In this document: in pieces, positions 8,457 through 16,851 of the stretch
Layout: each line of letters opens with the position of its first letter
Position numbering within the stretch: position 1 is the first letter of the stretch
NCBI RefSeq assembly: GCF_000472965.1
Contig: NZ_AXAU01000001.1
Span: 1,094,243 to 1,158,242, forward strand
Reading direction: 5' to 3'
Source of the DNA: Bradyrhizobium murdochi
GTDB taxonomy: Bacteria; Pseudomonadota; Alphaproteobacteria; Rhizobiales; Xanthobacteraceae
Length of the DNA: 64,000 nt
The notes under the pieces: generated by a model
The model's input: the letters and a program-made list of their open reading frames with translations, nothing else
What the model was told of the DNA's origin: nothing
Databases searched by the model: none
Program-made: the position numbers and the translations under genes

Positions 8457-8508
8457 GCCAATTTGGTCTGCGATAGTGCCAATTCGATGCGAAAAATTCC
8501 GACCAATT
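8457..8508. promoter_or_regulatory. repeated CCAATT motifs at the MocR/split-barrel divergent promoter
   Basis: CCAATT occurs three times, at 8458-8463, 8479-8484 and 8503-8508. The first two carry a shared preceding G (GCCAATT) and are exactly 21 bases apart, two helical turns, on the same strand. MocR/PdxR/GabR regulators typically bind direct repeats spaced by helical turns next to their own gene. The first copy is also in a CCAA-T-TTGG palindrome. The third overlaps the regulator coding start. Function inferred. Confidence 0.45.
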
Positions 8509-9992
8509 CCCCGCCGGCGCGACGCAAGGCCGAGCTCGCGCTCGATCTCTCCGGCCCCCACGTGGCGCCGGGCGCCTCGGCCCCGCACCGGCTCTATCAG
8601 GCGCTGTGCCACGCCATCACGGGCGGAATTGCAAAGCCCGGCGAGCCGCTGCCGCCGTCGCGCACGCTTGCGAAGCAGACCGGCTTCCGCCGCAACGCCG
8701 TCACGTCAGCCTATGAGCGGCTGATCGCGGACGGCTTTGCGGTAGCCACCGTCGGCTCCGGCACTTTCGTCGCCGCGCGCATTCCCGCCCGCGTCCATGA
8801 CTCTCGCAGGACGAAGATTGTAATCGAGCCGCCGCAGCAAGGCCCGCTGGCGCTCGGCTGCACGCACATCGACGAACGGGCGCTGCAGCGCTTCCGGGCA
8901 TTTGTCGGCCGGCGCATGCGCGCCTTCGGCACCGAACACCTGCAGTACGGCGATCCCAGGGGCAGCCGCGAACTCCGCGCCGCGATCGCCGATCATTTGC
9001 TGTCGGCGCGTGGGCTGCGCTGCGATCCCGACCAGATCATGCTGACGTCGGGAACGCAGCATGCGCTGCGGATCGTGCTGGGCGCGATCCTGAAATCCGG
9101 TGATCAGACCTGGTGCGAAGACCCCGGCTATCCCGCGGCACGAAGGGCGATCGAGCATTGCGGCCTGCGCCCCATCTCGGTGCCGGTCGACGCTTCAGGC
9201 CTGATCGTGGCCAGGGGCCGAGCCCTCGCCCCTTCGGCTGGCGCGGCCTATGTGACTCCGTCCCACCAATTTCCCCTCGGCGTGCAGATGTCGATGCCGC
9301 GGCGGCTGGAACTGCTCGACTGGGCCAGGGATGCGGATGCCTTCGTGATCGAGGACGACTACGACAGCGAATTTCGATACGACGGCGCGCCGCTGCTGTC
9401 ACTCGCCGGCATCGATCATCTCTCGCGCGTCATCTACATGGGCACGTTTGCAAAGACATTATTTCCCGGATTGCGCATCGGCTACTGCGCGCTGCCCGAG
9501 CGGCTCGTCGAGCCGGTGACGACCGCCCGTGCCGCGCTCGACCGTTTTCCCGGCACACTGCTCGAAGGCGCCGTCGCAGACATGCTGAATTCCGGCGCGT
9601 TCGCGGCCAACCTGCGCCGGGTGCGCGGGATCTATCGCGAAGCGCGGGACGTGCTGGCTTCGACCCTGTCGACCGCGTCGAATGGAGCGCTATCAGTGCC
9701 GGTGCCCTCGCAGGGTCTGCATCTGGTCGCGCAGTTCGATCCATCGACCGATCCCTGCATCGCCGCGCAGGCCAAGGCCGAGGCCGGCGTCGCAGGTTGG
9801 CTGCTGGCGGAAACTTATTTCCGCGCCCGCCCGCTTGCCGGCTTCGTCCTCGGCTTTGCCGGCCACAAGCTGCCACAACTGATCGCGTCGGCCGAGCGAC
9901 TCGCGAAGTCATCGCTGGCCGCTTTGCAGGCAAATGGCAAGCCGAACAAGGCTGGAATTGGCAAGGTCAAACGGCTGAAGGCCGTGACGTGA
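8487..9992 (+). CDS. MocR-family regulator (GntR winged helix fused to aminotransferase fold), PdxR-like
   Basis: 501 residues. Residues ~30-100 are a GntR winged helix (HRLYQALCHAI, LPPSRTLAKQTGFRRNAV, AYERLIADGF). After a linker, residues ~130-480 are a fold-type-I aminotransferase domain with QYGDPRGSRELRAAI, the PLP-phosphate region VTPSHQFPLGVQMS, FVIEDDYDSEF and the PLP-lysine loop GTFAKTLFPGLRIGY. This domain normally binds PLP as an effector rather than catalysing. The divergent flavin split-barrel gene is the likely target. The frame is open 111 bases upstream but the domain similarity and the spacing to the divergent GTG favour this ATG. Confidence 0.88.
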   Translation: MRKIPTNSPPARRKAELALDLSGPHVAPGASAPHRLYQALCHAITGGIAKPGEPLPPSRTLAKQTGFRRNAVTSAYERLIADGFAVATVGSGTFVAARIPARVHDSRRTKIVIEPPQQGPLALGCTHIDERALQRFRAFVGRRMRAFGTEHLQYGDPRGSRELRAAIADHLLSARGLRCDPDQIMLTSGTQHALRIVLGAILKSGDQTWCEDPGYPAARRAIEHCGLRPISVPVDASGLIVARGRALAPSAGAAYVTPSHQFPLGVQMSMPRRLELLDWARDADAFVIEDDYDSEFRYDGAPLLSLAGIDHLSRVIYMGTFAKTLFPGLRIGYCALPERLVEPVTTARAALDRFPGTLLEGAVADMLNSGAFAANLRRVRGIYREARDVLASTLSTASNGALSVPVPSQGLHLVAQFDPSTDPCIAAQAKAEAGVAGWLLAETYFRARPLAGFVLGFAGHKLPQLIASAERLAKSSLAALQANGKPNKAGIGKVKRLKAVT

Positions 9993-10080
9993 CCACTCAC
10001 ACCGGCTGGCACCCTATCAGAATCGCGGCCGCGTCACTAAGCTCGATAGTCAAAATCAACTTCACGAACGGAAATACCCA

Positions 10081-10341
10081 ATGCCCGGCCATCGCAACGT
10101 CTCGCATCTCGTCATCGGTGCATTGATCGCAGGCGTGGTCGGCCATGCAACGACGGCCCTCGCCCAGACGGTCTCGCGCGAGCAGGACATTGTCGACCTC
10201 AGGCTCGGCCAGCGCGTCCTGGTCGATGATGGATCGTGTCCGACGGGACAAATCAAGGAAGTCCAGGGCTCGCAAATGACGACGTCAGGCGTGCTCCGCA
10301 CCCGCAAGTGCATTCCGCGGCTGGGGACCAAAAAGCGCTAG
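10081..10341 (+). CDS. small exported DUF6719-like protein
   Basis: 86 residues with a signal peptide (LVIGALIAGVVGHATTALA, cleavage near residue 29) and a compact basic mature part containing LRLGQRVLVDDGSC and RTRKCIPR, two cysteines that could form a disulphide. I recognise the pattern as the DUF6719 family common in Bradyrhizobium; function unknown. Monocistronic, convergent with the SnoaL-like gene. Confidence 0.75.
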   Translation: MPGHRNVSHLVIGALIAGVVGHATTALAQTVSREQDIVDLRLGQRVLVDDGSCPTGQIKEVQGSQMTTSGVLRTRKCIPRLGTKKR

Positions 10342-10357
10342 CGGCGATCGCGCCGGC

Positions 10358-10807
10358 CTAGAACATGCCGTTGTTGTTGGCGGCCTTCTCGGGAATTTCC
10401 TGCACGACATCCCAGTGCTCGACGATCTTGCCGTTCTCCAGCCTGAAAATGTCGACGATGGCGCGGCCGCGCGTGCCTTTCTCGCGCACGCTATGGACGT
10501 GGACGATCACGTAGTCGCCATCGGCAAAAGCGCGCTTGATCTCGCTGCGGGAGTCCGGAAATTTCTCGCGCAGAAAACCGAGGAAGGCCTTGAAGCCCTC
10601 GATGCCATCCGGCGCCGTCGGATTGTGCTGAATATAATGCGGCCCGAAAAACTTCGCCGCGGCATCAAAATCCTTCCGATTGAGAGCCGCATCGTAAAAT
10701 TCGAGCACGGCCTTCTTGTTGGCCTCCTGTGTTGCTGCGTCGGCAGCGAACGCCGGAGATATGGCCAGCGACAATAGGGCGATCAGGCCGACAAAAAGAG
10801 ATTTCAT
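10358..10807 (-). CDS. exported SnoaL/NTF2-like protein
   Basis: 149 residues: a signal peptide (MKSLFVGLIALLSLAISPAF, cleavage after AFA) followed by a SnoaL-like cone fold. Family marks are the helix KKAVLEFYDAALNRKDFDAAAKFF, the YIQHNPTAPDGIEGFKAF segment and the C-terminal strands VDIFRLENGKIVEHWDVVQEIP. The fold covers polyketide cyclases, small-molecule isomerases and non-catalytic binders, so no reaction is assigned. A GGGAG ribosome-binding site precedes the chosen ATG; an ATG six codons earlier is less well placed. Periplasmic location expected. Confidence 0.82.
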   Translation of the reverse strand: MKSLFVGLIALLSLAISPAFAADAATQEANKKAVLEFYDAALNRKDFDAAAKFFGPHYIQHNPTAPDGIEGFKAFLGFLREKFPDSRSEIKRAFADGDYVIVHVHSVREKGTRGRAIVDIFRLENGKIVEHWDVVQEIPEKAANNNGMF

Positions 10808-10856
10808 GACAGCTCCCTTGTGCAATCGGTCTAGATACGGAGCCTAACCTACCAGC

Positions 10857-11252
10857 TTACTGGTTCGTCGCCGGCTCGAACATGCATTGCAGCGTCGGCT
10901 TGGCGATCTTGGTGAAGGTCGGGCCGATCAGGGATTGCTTTGATGCCGGCACCCACGCGGTCTCGATCGTCGGCACCCCGGTCTCGCTGATGCCGCGCAG
11001 CAGCGCTTCGCGCAGGTCGGCATCTTCGACGGTCGCGGCGGCGTAGTCGTGCAGGCAGGCGCAAACGGTTTCGGGATGCGCCCAGCGTCCGACCATATGC
11101 GGCGCGCAGAGCCGCACGAACTCGCCGCGCGGATCGGGCATCTTGAACAGCGAACGGAACGAGGTCTGCGGCGGCTGAAACTGGACTTGAGCCTGCGCCG
11201 CACCGCTGAGAAGAGACGCAAAGATAACAGCAGAACAGATGCGTACGAACAT
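10857..11252 (-). CDS. exported hypothetical protein, 131 aa
   Basis: Signal peptide in the first 22 residues (ICSAVIFASLLSGAAQA) followed by a ~110-residue mature domain with four cysteines (RLCAPHM, VCACLHDY and QCMFEP). The pattern GEFVRLCAPHMVG...ETVCACLHDY suggests two disulphides in a small helical fold. No named family recognised; similar proteins are common in Bradyrhizobium as far as I recall. It is followed downstream by the SnoaL-like gene on the same strand with a ~50-base gap, so the two may be co-transcribed. Confidence 0.7.
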   Translation of the reverse strand: MFVRICSAVIFASLLSGAAQAQVQFQPPQTSFRSLFKMPDPRGEFVRLCAPHMVGRWAHPETVCACLHDYAAATVEDADLREALLRGISETGVPTIETAWVPASKQSLIGPTFTKIAKPTLQCMFEPATNQ

Positions 11253-11296
11253 ACCGAGCCTTTATCGGCGATCTCGTTGCAAAGGATCCGCTACGC

Positions 11297-11458
11297 TCAG
11301 TTGGCGGCCACGACCATTGGTAACGGCGCCGGAGCCGCAACCGGCGAGCCGTTATAGGCGAAGGTGCCAACCCCCGGCAGGTCCTGATCCGAAGAACCAG
11401 CCATCGAGGGACCAGCCAGGACGAAGACCAAGGCGAGGATGAAGCTGATGGTCCACAT
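11297..11458 (-). CDS. small exported/membrane peptide, 53 aa
   Basis: 53 residues beginning MWTISFILALVFVLAGPSMA, which works as a signal peptide or membrane anchor, followed by a short mature tail with GTFAYNGSPVAAP and VVAAN at the end. GGAG lies 8 bases before the ATG. The longer open frame upstream has no start with a ribosome-binding site. I recall closely similar short proteins in Bradyrhizobium; function unknown. It precedes the exported 131-aa gene on the same strand and may be in its operon. Confidence 0.6.
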   Translation of the reverse strand: MWTISFILALVFVLAGPSMAGSSDQDLPGVGTFAYNGSPVAAPAPLPMVVAAN

Positions 11459-11836
11459 CTGACTGTCTCCAGGTGGCCGGCGGTGCCCGCCGTCTCGTTG
11501 GCCACCTGATAACTGTCGGCTGTTTCCAGACATCTGCTCCAAAAACGAAAAATGGTTTCGTCGCGCGGGAGAATTGTTTCGTCGGTCCTGTCGGACGAAA
11601 CAATAGCGGGAAAAATCCAATGAATTCAGCCGGGCCGCTCGTACTTGAGATGCTCAGGCTGAACTTCGCAAGCTGGTCATTGCGGCCACTTTGGCCCTCG
11701 TCCAATGACCGAGGACCGCCTCACTCGCTGGCAGATCGGATGAACCGAAGCTTCGGTCCAGCCGACTCAGCGAATGCCACGCAACCTTCCGCGTGCCTGT
11801 GCGTTGTGATCCTTCCTCAACAAAAGGACAGCAGTC
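11459..11836. other. gene-poor stretch
   Basis: No convincing gene on either strand; the open frames here lack ribosome-binding sites and family similarity. It holds the promoter side of the 53-aa peptide gene and one strong palindrome described separately. Confidence 0.5.
11573..11604. repeat. perfect 11-base inverted repeat, possible operator or hairpin
   Basis: ATTGTTTCGTC and GACGAAACAAT are perfect reverse complements separated by the ten bases GGTCCTGTCG. A further GGTTTCGTC lies 20 bases upstream. The low-GC arms stand out from the local composition. It is 115-146 bases upstream of the divergent 53-aa peptide gene. No T-run follows, so an operator is more likely than a terminator; no regulator can be named. 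Confidence 0.5.
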
Positions 11837-12130
11837 GTGGGCAATGGCAACAGTGCACCCCCGACCCGCAAACCCGGCCAGCCGGGGGGTGAAAATTTGT
11901 CTGGAAGTAACGGCCCCGAACAGCGGATCAATACTTCCATGAAGACAGAGCGCCACGGAAAAGCCTCAGAGCATCCTGTGAGCCTTTGTGGCGCGATGTC
12001 GCAACAAGGCAGCGAGTTTCGCGGCAATGTCTCTGCGCCGCAGAAATTCGTGCATCTGGTCGGCTGCCGCGACCGCAAGGTCGGATCCGGCCTGGAGGTC
12101 CGCCAATATTCCAATCCGCTCAAGCGGTAA
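11837..12130 (+). CDS. doubtful hypothetical protein, 97 aa
   Basis: An open frame from a GTG with no obvious ribosome-binding site. The product is polar and low in hydrophobic residues (GNSAPPTRKPGQPGGENLSG at the start, LEVRQYSNPLKR at the end), with no domain, signal peptide or known relative that I recognise. It is listed because it does not conflict with any better gene and its codons are moderately GC-rich at position three. It could equally be chance. Confidence 0.22.
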   Translation: MGNGNSAPPTRKPGQPGGENLSGSNGPEQRINTSMKTERHGKASEHPVSLCGAMSQQGSEFRGNVSAPQKFVHLVGCRDRKVGSGLEVRQYSNPLKR

Positions 12131-12148
12131 GCTTGATGCCCTCATCCC

Positions 12149-12166
12149 GGATCCGATCTCGGATCC
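12149..12166. terminator. short hairpin between convergent genes
   Basis: GGATCCGA-TC-TCGGATCC forms an 8-base-pair stem with a 2-base loop, 16 bases past the stop of creA. There is no T-run on either side, so if it terminates transcription it is not a classical intrinsic terminator. Confidence 0.25.
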
Positions 12167-12181
12167 CGGCCGGTATCGGAC

Positions 12182-12730
12182 TTACTGGAAGAATTCACCG
12201 CATTTCTGAACCGCGGCCTCAGTGGCCCCCCAGGGCATGATCGGCACCGAGGACGTCGAGTTTTTGGGCGAACCTTCGATCAACTTGTCCGAATAGACCA
12301 TGTAGACCAGCACATTGCGCTTGGCGTCGCAGCCGCGAACGATCTGCATCTTCTTGAAGAACAACGAGCGGCGCTGGCGGAACATGTCGTCGCCCTGCTC
12401 CATCTTGTGCTTGAACTTGACCGGGCCGATCTGGCGGCACGCCAGCGAGATGTCCGAGACTTCCTCGGCAAGGCCGAGCCAGCCCTTGAAGCCGCCCTTT
12501 TCCGGCACCGTGAAGTGACAGGCCACCCCCTCGACCTCGGGGTCATCGACCGCGTAGGTCGCGAGCTTGTCGTTGGGGCTAAGCCATTTGAAAACCGTCG
12601 AGCGACGAAAGATCAGGTCAGGCTCTTCCGCGGCTGACGCCGGTGCCGCCTGCCACAATGTCAGCGCCAACATCACCAAGGCCAGAACTTCCCACTTCTT
12701 GTCACACTTAACGATGGCCTTGGATGTCAT
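12182..12730 (-). CDS. creA: CreA family protein
   Basis: 182 residues: an N-terminal signal/anchor segment (VLALVMLALTLWQAAPASA) followed by the CreA domain. Recognisable segments are DDPEVEGVACHFTVPEKGGFKGWLG (quoted in part), SDISLACRQIGP, RQRRSLFFKKMQIVRG and NVLVYMVYSDKLIEGSPKNS. CreA is an exported protein of unknown biochemical function, named for its place next to creBCD in E. coli; no creBCD genes are present here. Length is slightly greater than the E. coli protein because of the N-terminal extension. Monocistronic. Confidence 0.85.
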   Translation of the reverse strand: MTSKAIVKCDKKWEVLALVMLALTLWQAAPASAAEEPDLIFRRSTVFKWLSPNDKLATYAVDDPEVEGVACHFTVPEKGGFKGWLGLAEEVSDISLACRQIGPVKFKHKMEQGDDMFRQRRSLFFKKMQIVRGCDAKRNVLVYMVYSDKLIEGSPKNSTSSVPIMPWGATEAAVQKCGEFFQ

Positions 12731-12995
12731 TGATATCTCCGCTGAAGGGCTCGCCGCGTATGTAGTGCCGGAATGTCGCAGAGGAAGGCTGCTAGCGGAC
12801 TTGGAGGCCTCAGTGCTGCCTTATGGATGGCGTCAGATTGAGCCGGCCAGCGTTTAACGGAATGTGAGGCTTTTTTGCTACGATCGGGGCGAAAAGCGCT
12901 GCAATTAGAAGGCCTATGCTGGTGAACGCTTTTCGCCTCTGCGACAACAAACGGATTGGCAGGACGGCAGATTCGAGTACCTGGATTTGAGGGTT

Positions 12996-14525
12996 ATGCG
13001 CGTGAGCGGGCATCGGTTTTTCAGTGCGAGTACTCCGGGCGCGACGCTTTCGAAGCAGCGATTTTGGCAGATTGCGATGTTGACCGCGGCCGGCATAGTC
13101 GCCGCCGCTCCCCAAGCCGACGCCGCCCTGTTTTACTGGCAGGATTTCGATCCGGGCTATTACCGGCCCTTGCCGCCGATGCAGCCGCGCAAACCGAAGG
13201 TACGGCGACCGTCAGCAAAGACCGAGGCGGTCATCAAGGAGACCAACGCCAAACCGCAAGGGCCGTTGATTATCGCAGTCTCGATCGAGCAGCAGAAGGT
13301 CCGCGTCTACGACGCCAACGGGTTGTTTGCCGAAAGCCCGGTGTCGACGGGCATGAAGGGTCATTCGACCCCAATGGGCGTATTCAGCGTCATCCAGAAG
13401 CACAAGATGCACCGCTCCAACATCTATAGCGGAGCGCCGATGCCTTACATGCAGCGCATCACCTGGTCGGGGATTGCGCTGCATGCCGGCGTGCTGCCGG
13501 GCTATCCGGCGTCGCATGGCTGCATTCGCATGCCAACGGCCTTTGCCATAAAGATGTGGAACTGGACCCGGATGGGCGCGCGCGTCATCATCACGCCCGG
13601 CGAGATCACGCCTGCAAGTTTCTCGCACCCGTTGCTGGTGGCGCAGAAAGTCGTCCCGCAGCCGCTCATCGCCGACGACCCCACGACCGATGCGCCCGCG
13701 GTGAAGGGCGACAAGGGCGCGGACGCAGGCCATGCGGAACCAAGCCTCGAACTCCGATCGACCGTCGGCCACGCGGCGCCGCTGCGCGAACAGACCCACA
13801 CGGCGGATGCCGGCAGCACTCGGCCGACGAGCGCCGTCGTGACCATGTCCGACGCAACGCCTGTCAGTGATACATCGAGCGCGGAGGCAAAGGCGGACGC
13901 GCCGAAATCCGAGCCAGCTATCTCGGCAGCCGATGAGGCCACGAAGGCGATCGTTGATACACCGGCTGCGTCGCCTGTTGCGCCTGAGGTCAAGAAGGAT
14001 ACCGCGCGTCTGCCCGGCGCGGACAAGGGTCCCAGGGCCGAACCGCCCAGGCGTCCCGGCCAGATCGCGGTGTTCGTCAGCCGCAAGGATTCCAAGCTGT
14101 ACGTCCGCGAGAGCTTCAAGCCGCAGTTCGATTTGCCGGTGACGATTGCGCCGAGCGACCGGCCGCTTGGCACCCATGTGTTCACCGTCGCGTCTGACAA
14201 GAACGATCCCAACCTGTTGCGCTGGTCGGTGGTCTCGCTGCCGGTCACGGCCCGCAACGCTGCGCGGATCGATAACACCGACCCTGCTGCGCGGCGCGGC
14301 AGGATGCCCGCAGCAGCGCCCGCCGAGGCAAAGCTGCTGCTGGCGGCGAACAGTCCGGCCGAGGCGCTGGACCGCATCGCCGTCGCTCCAGAGGCGATTG
14401 CGCGGATCGCCGAGATGCTGACCACGGGCAGCTCGATCGTGGTGTCCGATCACGGCATCAACACGGGCGGCGAAACCGGCGAAGGCACCGACTTCATCGT
14501 CCCGCTGCGCATGGTCCAGCCATAA
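12996..14525 (+). CDS. L,D-transpeptidase (YkuD domain) with long Ala/Pro/Asp-rich C-terminal extension
   Basis: 509 residues. After an N-terminal signal region (residues ~25-44, AMLTAAGIVAAAPQADA), the YkuD domain spans about 88-200 with the catalytic signature HAGVLPGYPASHGCIRMP; Cys176 is the nucleophile, with His163 and His174. This enzyme class makes 3-3 cross-links in peptidoglycan or attaches proteins to it. Residues ~215-350 are a low-complexity Ala/Asp/Pro/Thr linker, then a second folded segment (IAVFVSRKDSKLYVRESFKP and FTVASDKNDPNLLRWSVVSL) resembles the non-catalytic first half of a YkuD unit. The start is an ATG three codons inside a TTG-initiated frame; a poorly spaced GAGGG precedes it. 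Confidence 0.85.
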   Translation: MRVSGHRFFSASTPGATLSKQRFWQIAMLTAAGIVAAAPQADAALFYWQDFDPGYYRPLPPMQPRKPKVRRPSAKTEAVIKETNAKPQGPLIIAVSIEQQKVRVYDANGLFAESPVSTGMKGHSTPMGVFSVIQKHKMHRSNIYSGAPMPYMQRITWSGIALHAGVLPGYPASHGCIRMPTAFAIKMWNWTRMGARVIITPGEITPASFSHPLLVAQKVVPQPLIADDPTTDAPAVKGDKGADAGHAEPSLELRSTVGHAAPLREQTHTADAGSTRPTSAVVTMSDATPVSDTSSAEAKADAPKSEPAISAADEATKAIVDTPAASPVAPEVKKDTARLPGADKGPRAEPPRRPGQIAVFVSRKDSKLYVRESFKPQFDLPVTIAPSDRPLGTHVFTVASDKNDPNLLRWSVVSLPVTARNAARIDNTDPAARRGRMPAAAPAEAKLLLAANSPAEALDRIAVAPEAIARIAEMLTTGSSIVVSDHGINTGGETGEGTDFIVPLRMVQP

Positions 14526-14595
14526 CGGCTTGTTGAGGGCGGAGGCCCGCGCATTGCGCTATGCTTCGGTCGCTAAACCGCAGCCCGAGGCTTTC

Positions 14596-15168
14596 ATGAT
14601 GGACCGCAGGAGCGTGATGACCGCGGCGCTAGCCGCGATCGCAGGCATGGCTTCGAGCACGCAATCCCTGGCGCAGGCCGGCATGAGTCGAATCACGGCT
14701 TACGCGTTTTCGTTTCCGGGATTGGCCGGCGGCGACATCAGGCTTTCCGAATTTGCCGGCCGGCCGATCCTGATCGTCAACACCGCTTCGCTCTGCGGCT
14801 TCACCCCGCAATATGGCGGGCTGCAGGAATTGTGGACCGAGTTCGGTGGCCGCGGCCTGATGATCGTCGGCGTTCCCTCCAATGATTTCGGCGCCCAGGA
14901 GCCGGGCGGCGCGACCGAAATCACAGCGACGGCGCAGAGCCACCATGTCACCTTTCCGATCGCCGCGAAGGCCGTCGTCAAGGGACCGAACGCGCATCCG
15001 TTCTACAAATGGGCGGCAGGAGCGCGACCGAAAGAAGTTCCACGCTGGAACTTCCACAAATACCTGATCGGCCGCGACGGATATATCGCCGACGTCTTCC
15101 CGGAATCCATCGAACCCGTAGATACACGGGTGAAAACCGCGGTCGCACGGGCATTGGCTGCTTCCTGA
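14596..15168 (+). CDS. exported glutathione peroxidase-like protein
   Basis: 190 residues of the GPx/thioredoxin fold. The catalytic set is visible: Cys67 in NTASLCGFTPQY, Gln101 in DFGAQEPG, and Trp151-Asn152 in WNFHKYLI. Cys replaces selenocysteine, so it probably acts as a thiol (thioredoxin-dependent) peroxidase. The N-terminus MMDRRSVMTAALAAIAG has a twin-arginine-like start and a hydrophobic stretch, suggesting export, possibly by Tat; this is inference. The open frame extends 66 bases upstream without a signal-like start. It follows the L,D-transpeptidase by 70 bases in the same direction. Confidence 0.85.
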   Translation: MMDRRSVMTAALAAIAGMASSTQSLAQAGMSRITAYAFSFPGLAGGDIRLSEFAGRPILIVNTASLCGFTPQYGGLQELWTEFGGRGLMIVGVPSNDFGAQEPGGATEITATAQSHHVTFPIAAKAVVKGPNAHPFYKWAAGARPKEVPRWNFHKYLIGRDGYIADVFPESIEPVDTRVKTAVARALAAS

Positions 15169-15325
15169 ATTAACCGCCTCGGGCACAAAATCCGCTGCAT
15201 GTGATTGCAACGGTTGCATTGGCGCGCCTGCTCCAACTAGGCTACTGTGCGTCGCGGAATGGAGGCAGACCGGACGATGGCGACGCCACCGACCGGGTGC
15301 GGGATTCGAACTTGGGGAAAGCAAG

Positions 15326-16273
15326 ATGCGTATTGGGGCGGGGGTGATCTTTGCCGGCGCGGTTTCGCTGTTGGCATCAAGCGCGGCGTGGTCGCAGGTT
15401 CCACCAGCCAAAGGCGTGGCCGCGCCCCAGGCAGCAGCGGCACCAGTTCCCGCTCCGCCGCCAGCGCCCGTCTCGACCCGTCCGCCTTGCAACAATCCGA
15501 ACGCGCTCGGCATCGGCCGCACGGTCGAGATCGATACGACCGGCGGCCCCGGCTTCGGTTTCGAGCATTTCAAGGATCTCGACTTCCTTCGCGACAAGGA
15601 GGTGGTGCTGACCTTCGACGATGGCCCGTGGCCGGTGAATACGCCTGCGGTCCTGAAGACGCTCGCGGAGGAATGCACCACCGGCATCTTCTTCCCGATA
15701 GGCAAGCACGCCACCTACTATCCCGAAATCCTCAGGCAGGTGATGGCGGCCGGCCATTCGATCGGATCGCACACCTGGTCGCATGCCGCCCTCGTCAACA
15801 AGAAGCTGAACGAACAGCAGCGCAAGGACGAAATCGAAAAAGGTTTTAGTGCCGTGAAATGGGCACTCGGCGGCAAGGCGCCGGCGCCGTTCTTCCGCTT
15901 CCCCGCGCTGCAGCACCCGCCGGAGATGGTCACCTACCTTGGCGACCGCAACATCGGGATTTTCTCCTGCGATCTCGATTCCTTCGACTTCAAGGCGAGC
16001 AAGGCGCAGACGATCATCGACACCGTGATGCGCAAGGTCGAGAAGAACGGCAAAGGCATCATCCTCATGCACGACTTCCAGAAGCACACCGCCGAAGCCC
16101 TGCCCGAGCTACTGAAGAAGCTGAAGGCCGGCGGTTACAAGGTGGTGGCGATGCGCGCCAAGACGCCGGTGCAGACCATCGCCCAGTATGACGAGGACAT
16201 CGTCAAGGATCTGAAGCTGCCGACCGTGAGCTCACGCCCGGTTTCCAGCGTCGTCCAGACGATCTCGGAATAA
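15326..16273 (+). CDS. polysaccharide deacetylase (NodB/CE4 family)
   Basis: 315 residues. Signal peptide (VIFAGAVSLLASSAAWS) and an Ala/Pro-rich linker to about residue 55, then the CE4 barrel. All five motifs are present: TFDDGPWPVNTP (Asp98 metal or base, Asp99), SHTWSHA (His149, His153 metal ligands), RFPALQHPPE, a DLDSFDF segment, and IILMHDF near residue 245. It would remove N- or O-acetyl groups from a cell-wall or surface glycan in the periplasm, using a divalent metal. The motif-3 Arg/Phe/Pro is intact, so the enzyme is expected to be active. Alone in its transcription unit, or followed by the reductase 20 bases on. Confidence 0.88.
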   Translation: MRIGAGVIFAGAVSLLASSAAWSQVPPAKGVAAPQAAAAPVPAPPPAPVSTRPPCNNPNALGIGRTVEIDTTGGPGFGFEHFKDLDFLRDKEVVLTFDDGPWPVNTPAVLKTLAEECTTGIFFPIGKHATYYPEILRQVMAAGHSIGSHTWSHAALVNKKLNEQQRKDEIEKGFSAVKWALGGKAPAPFFRFPALQHPPEMVTYLGDRNIGIFSCDLDSFDFKASKAQTIIDTVMRKVEKNGKGIILMHDFQKHTAEALPELLKKLKAGGYKVVAMRAKTPVQTIAQYDEDIVKDLKLPTVSSRPVSSVVQTISE

Positions 16274-16293
16274 TAGCGGCGCGACGCAGGCCC

Positions 16294-16851
16294 GTGCCGG
16301 CGCTGCGCATCGAAGGCTATGTCATCGTTTCCGCCGACGGCATGCTGGCGGACGCGCGGAACGTCATGCCGGACGAATTGAAGTTCGAGGGCGACAAGGC
16401 GTTTTTTACTACCGCCCTCGACCGCGCCGACCTGATCCTGCACGGCCGCAATTCCTATGAGGATCAGCCGAACTCGCCGCGGCGCAAGCGGGTCATCCTG
16501 ACGCGCAAAGTCGATGCCATCGCGCCCAACCCGTCCAATCCGATAGCTACGCTGTGGAATCCCGCGGGCGCTTCGTTCGAAGCCGCCTGCCATCATGCAG
16601 GCGTGGATACCGGCACCGTCGCCGTGATCGGCGGCCCCGGCGTGTTCGGCATGTTCATGGACCGCTACGACGTGTTCTGGCTCTCGCAAGCGCCGCATGT
16701 CCGGCTACCCGGCGGCGAACCCTGCTTCCCCGGAGTCCCTGCCCGTTCGCCGCAGGAAATCCTCGCCGCGCACGGACTGCGCGCCGGCAAGCCGCAAATG
16801 CTTGATGCAGCGCACGAGGTGACCGTCACGCCGTGGCGGCGCGGCGCGTAG
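16294..16851 (+). CDS. RibD C-terminal/dihydrofolate reductase-like protein
   Basis: 185 residues of the DHFR-like fold used in RibD reductase domains: GYVIVSADGMLADARNVMP at the N-terminus (the S.DG pattern), DLILHGRNSYED in the NADPH region, KRVILTRKVDAI, and VAVIGGPGVFGMFMDRYD (glycine-rich). It would reduce an unknown pteridine-, riboflavin- or other heterocyclic substrate with NAD(P)H. It begins with GTG, 20 bases after the deacetylase stop, and may be translated from the same mRNA, though there is no functional link I can name. Confidence 0.72.
   Translation: MPALRIEGYVIVSADGMLADARNVMPDELKFEGDKAFFTTALDRADLILHGRNSYEDQPNSPRRKRVILTRKVDAIAPNPSNPIATLWNPAGASFEAACHHAGVDTGTVAVIGGPGVFGMFMDRYDVFWLSQAPHVRLPGGEPCFPGVPARSPQEILAAHGLRAGKPQMLDAAHEVTVTPWRRGA

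Noticed and set aside
12987..12995. TTG as start of the L,D-transpeptidase
   Set aside because: The ATG three codons inside is equally close to the purine-rich stretch and is the commoner start.
15290..15330. GGGATTCGAAC resembles the complement of a tRNA T-loop
   Set aside because: The flanking bases do not pair into a T-stem, and no acceptor stem, anticodon arm or CCA can be drawn; a coincidence next to a deacetylase start.
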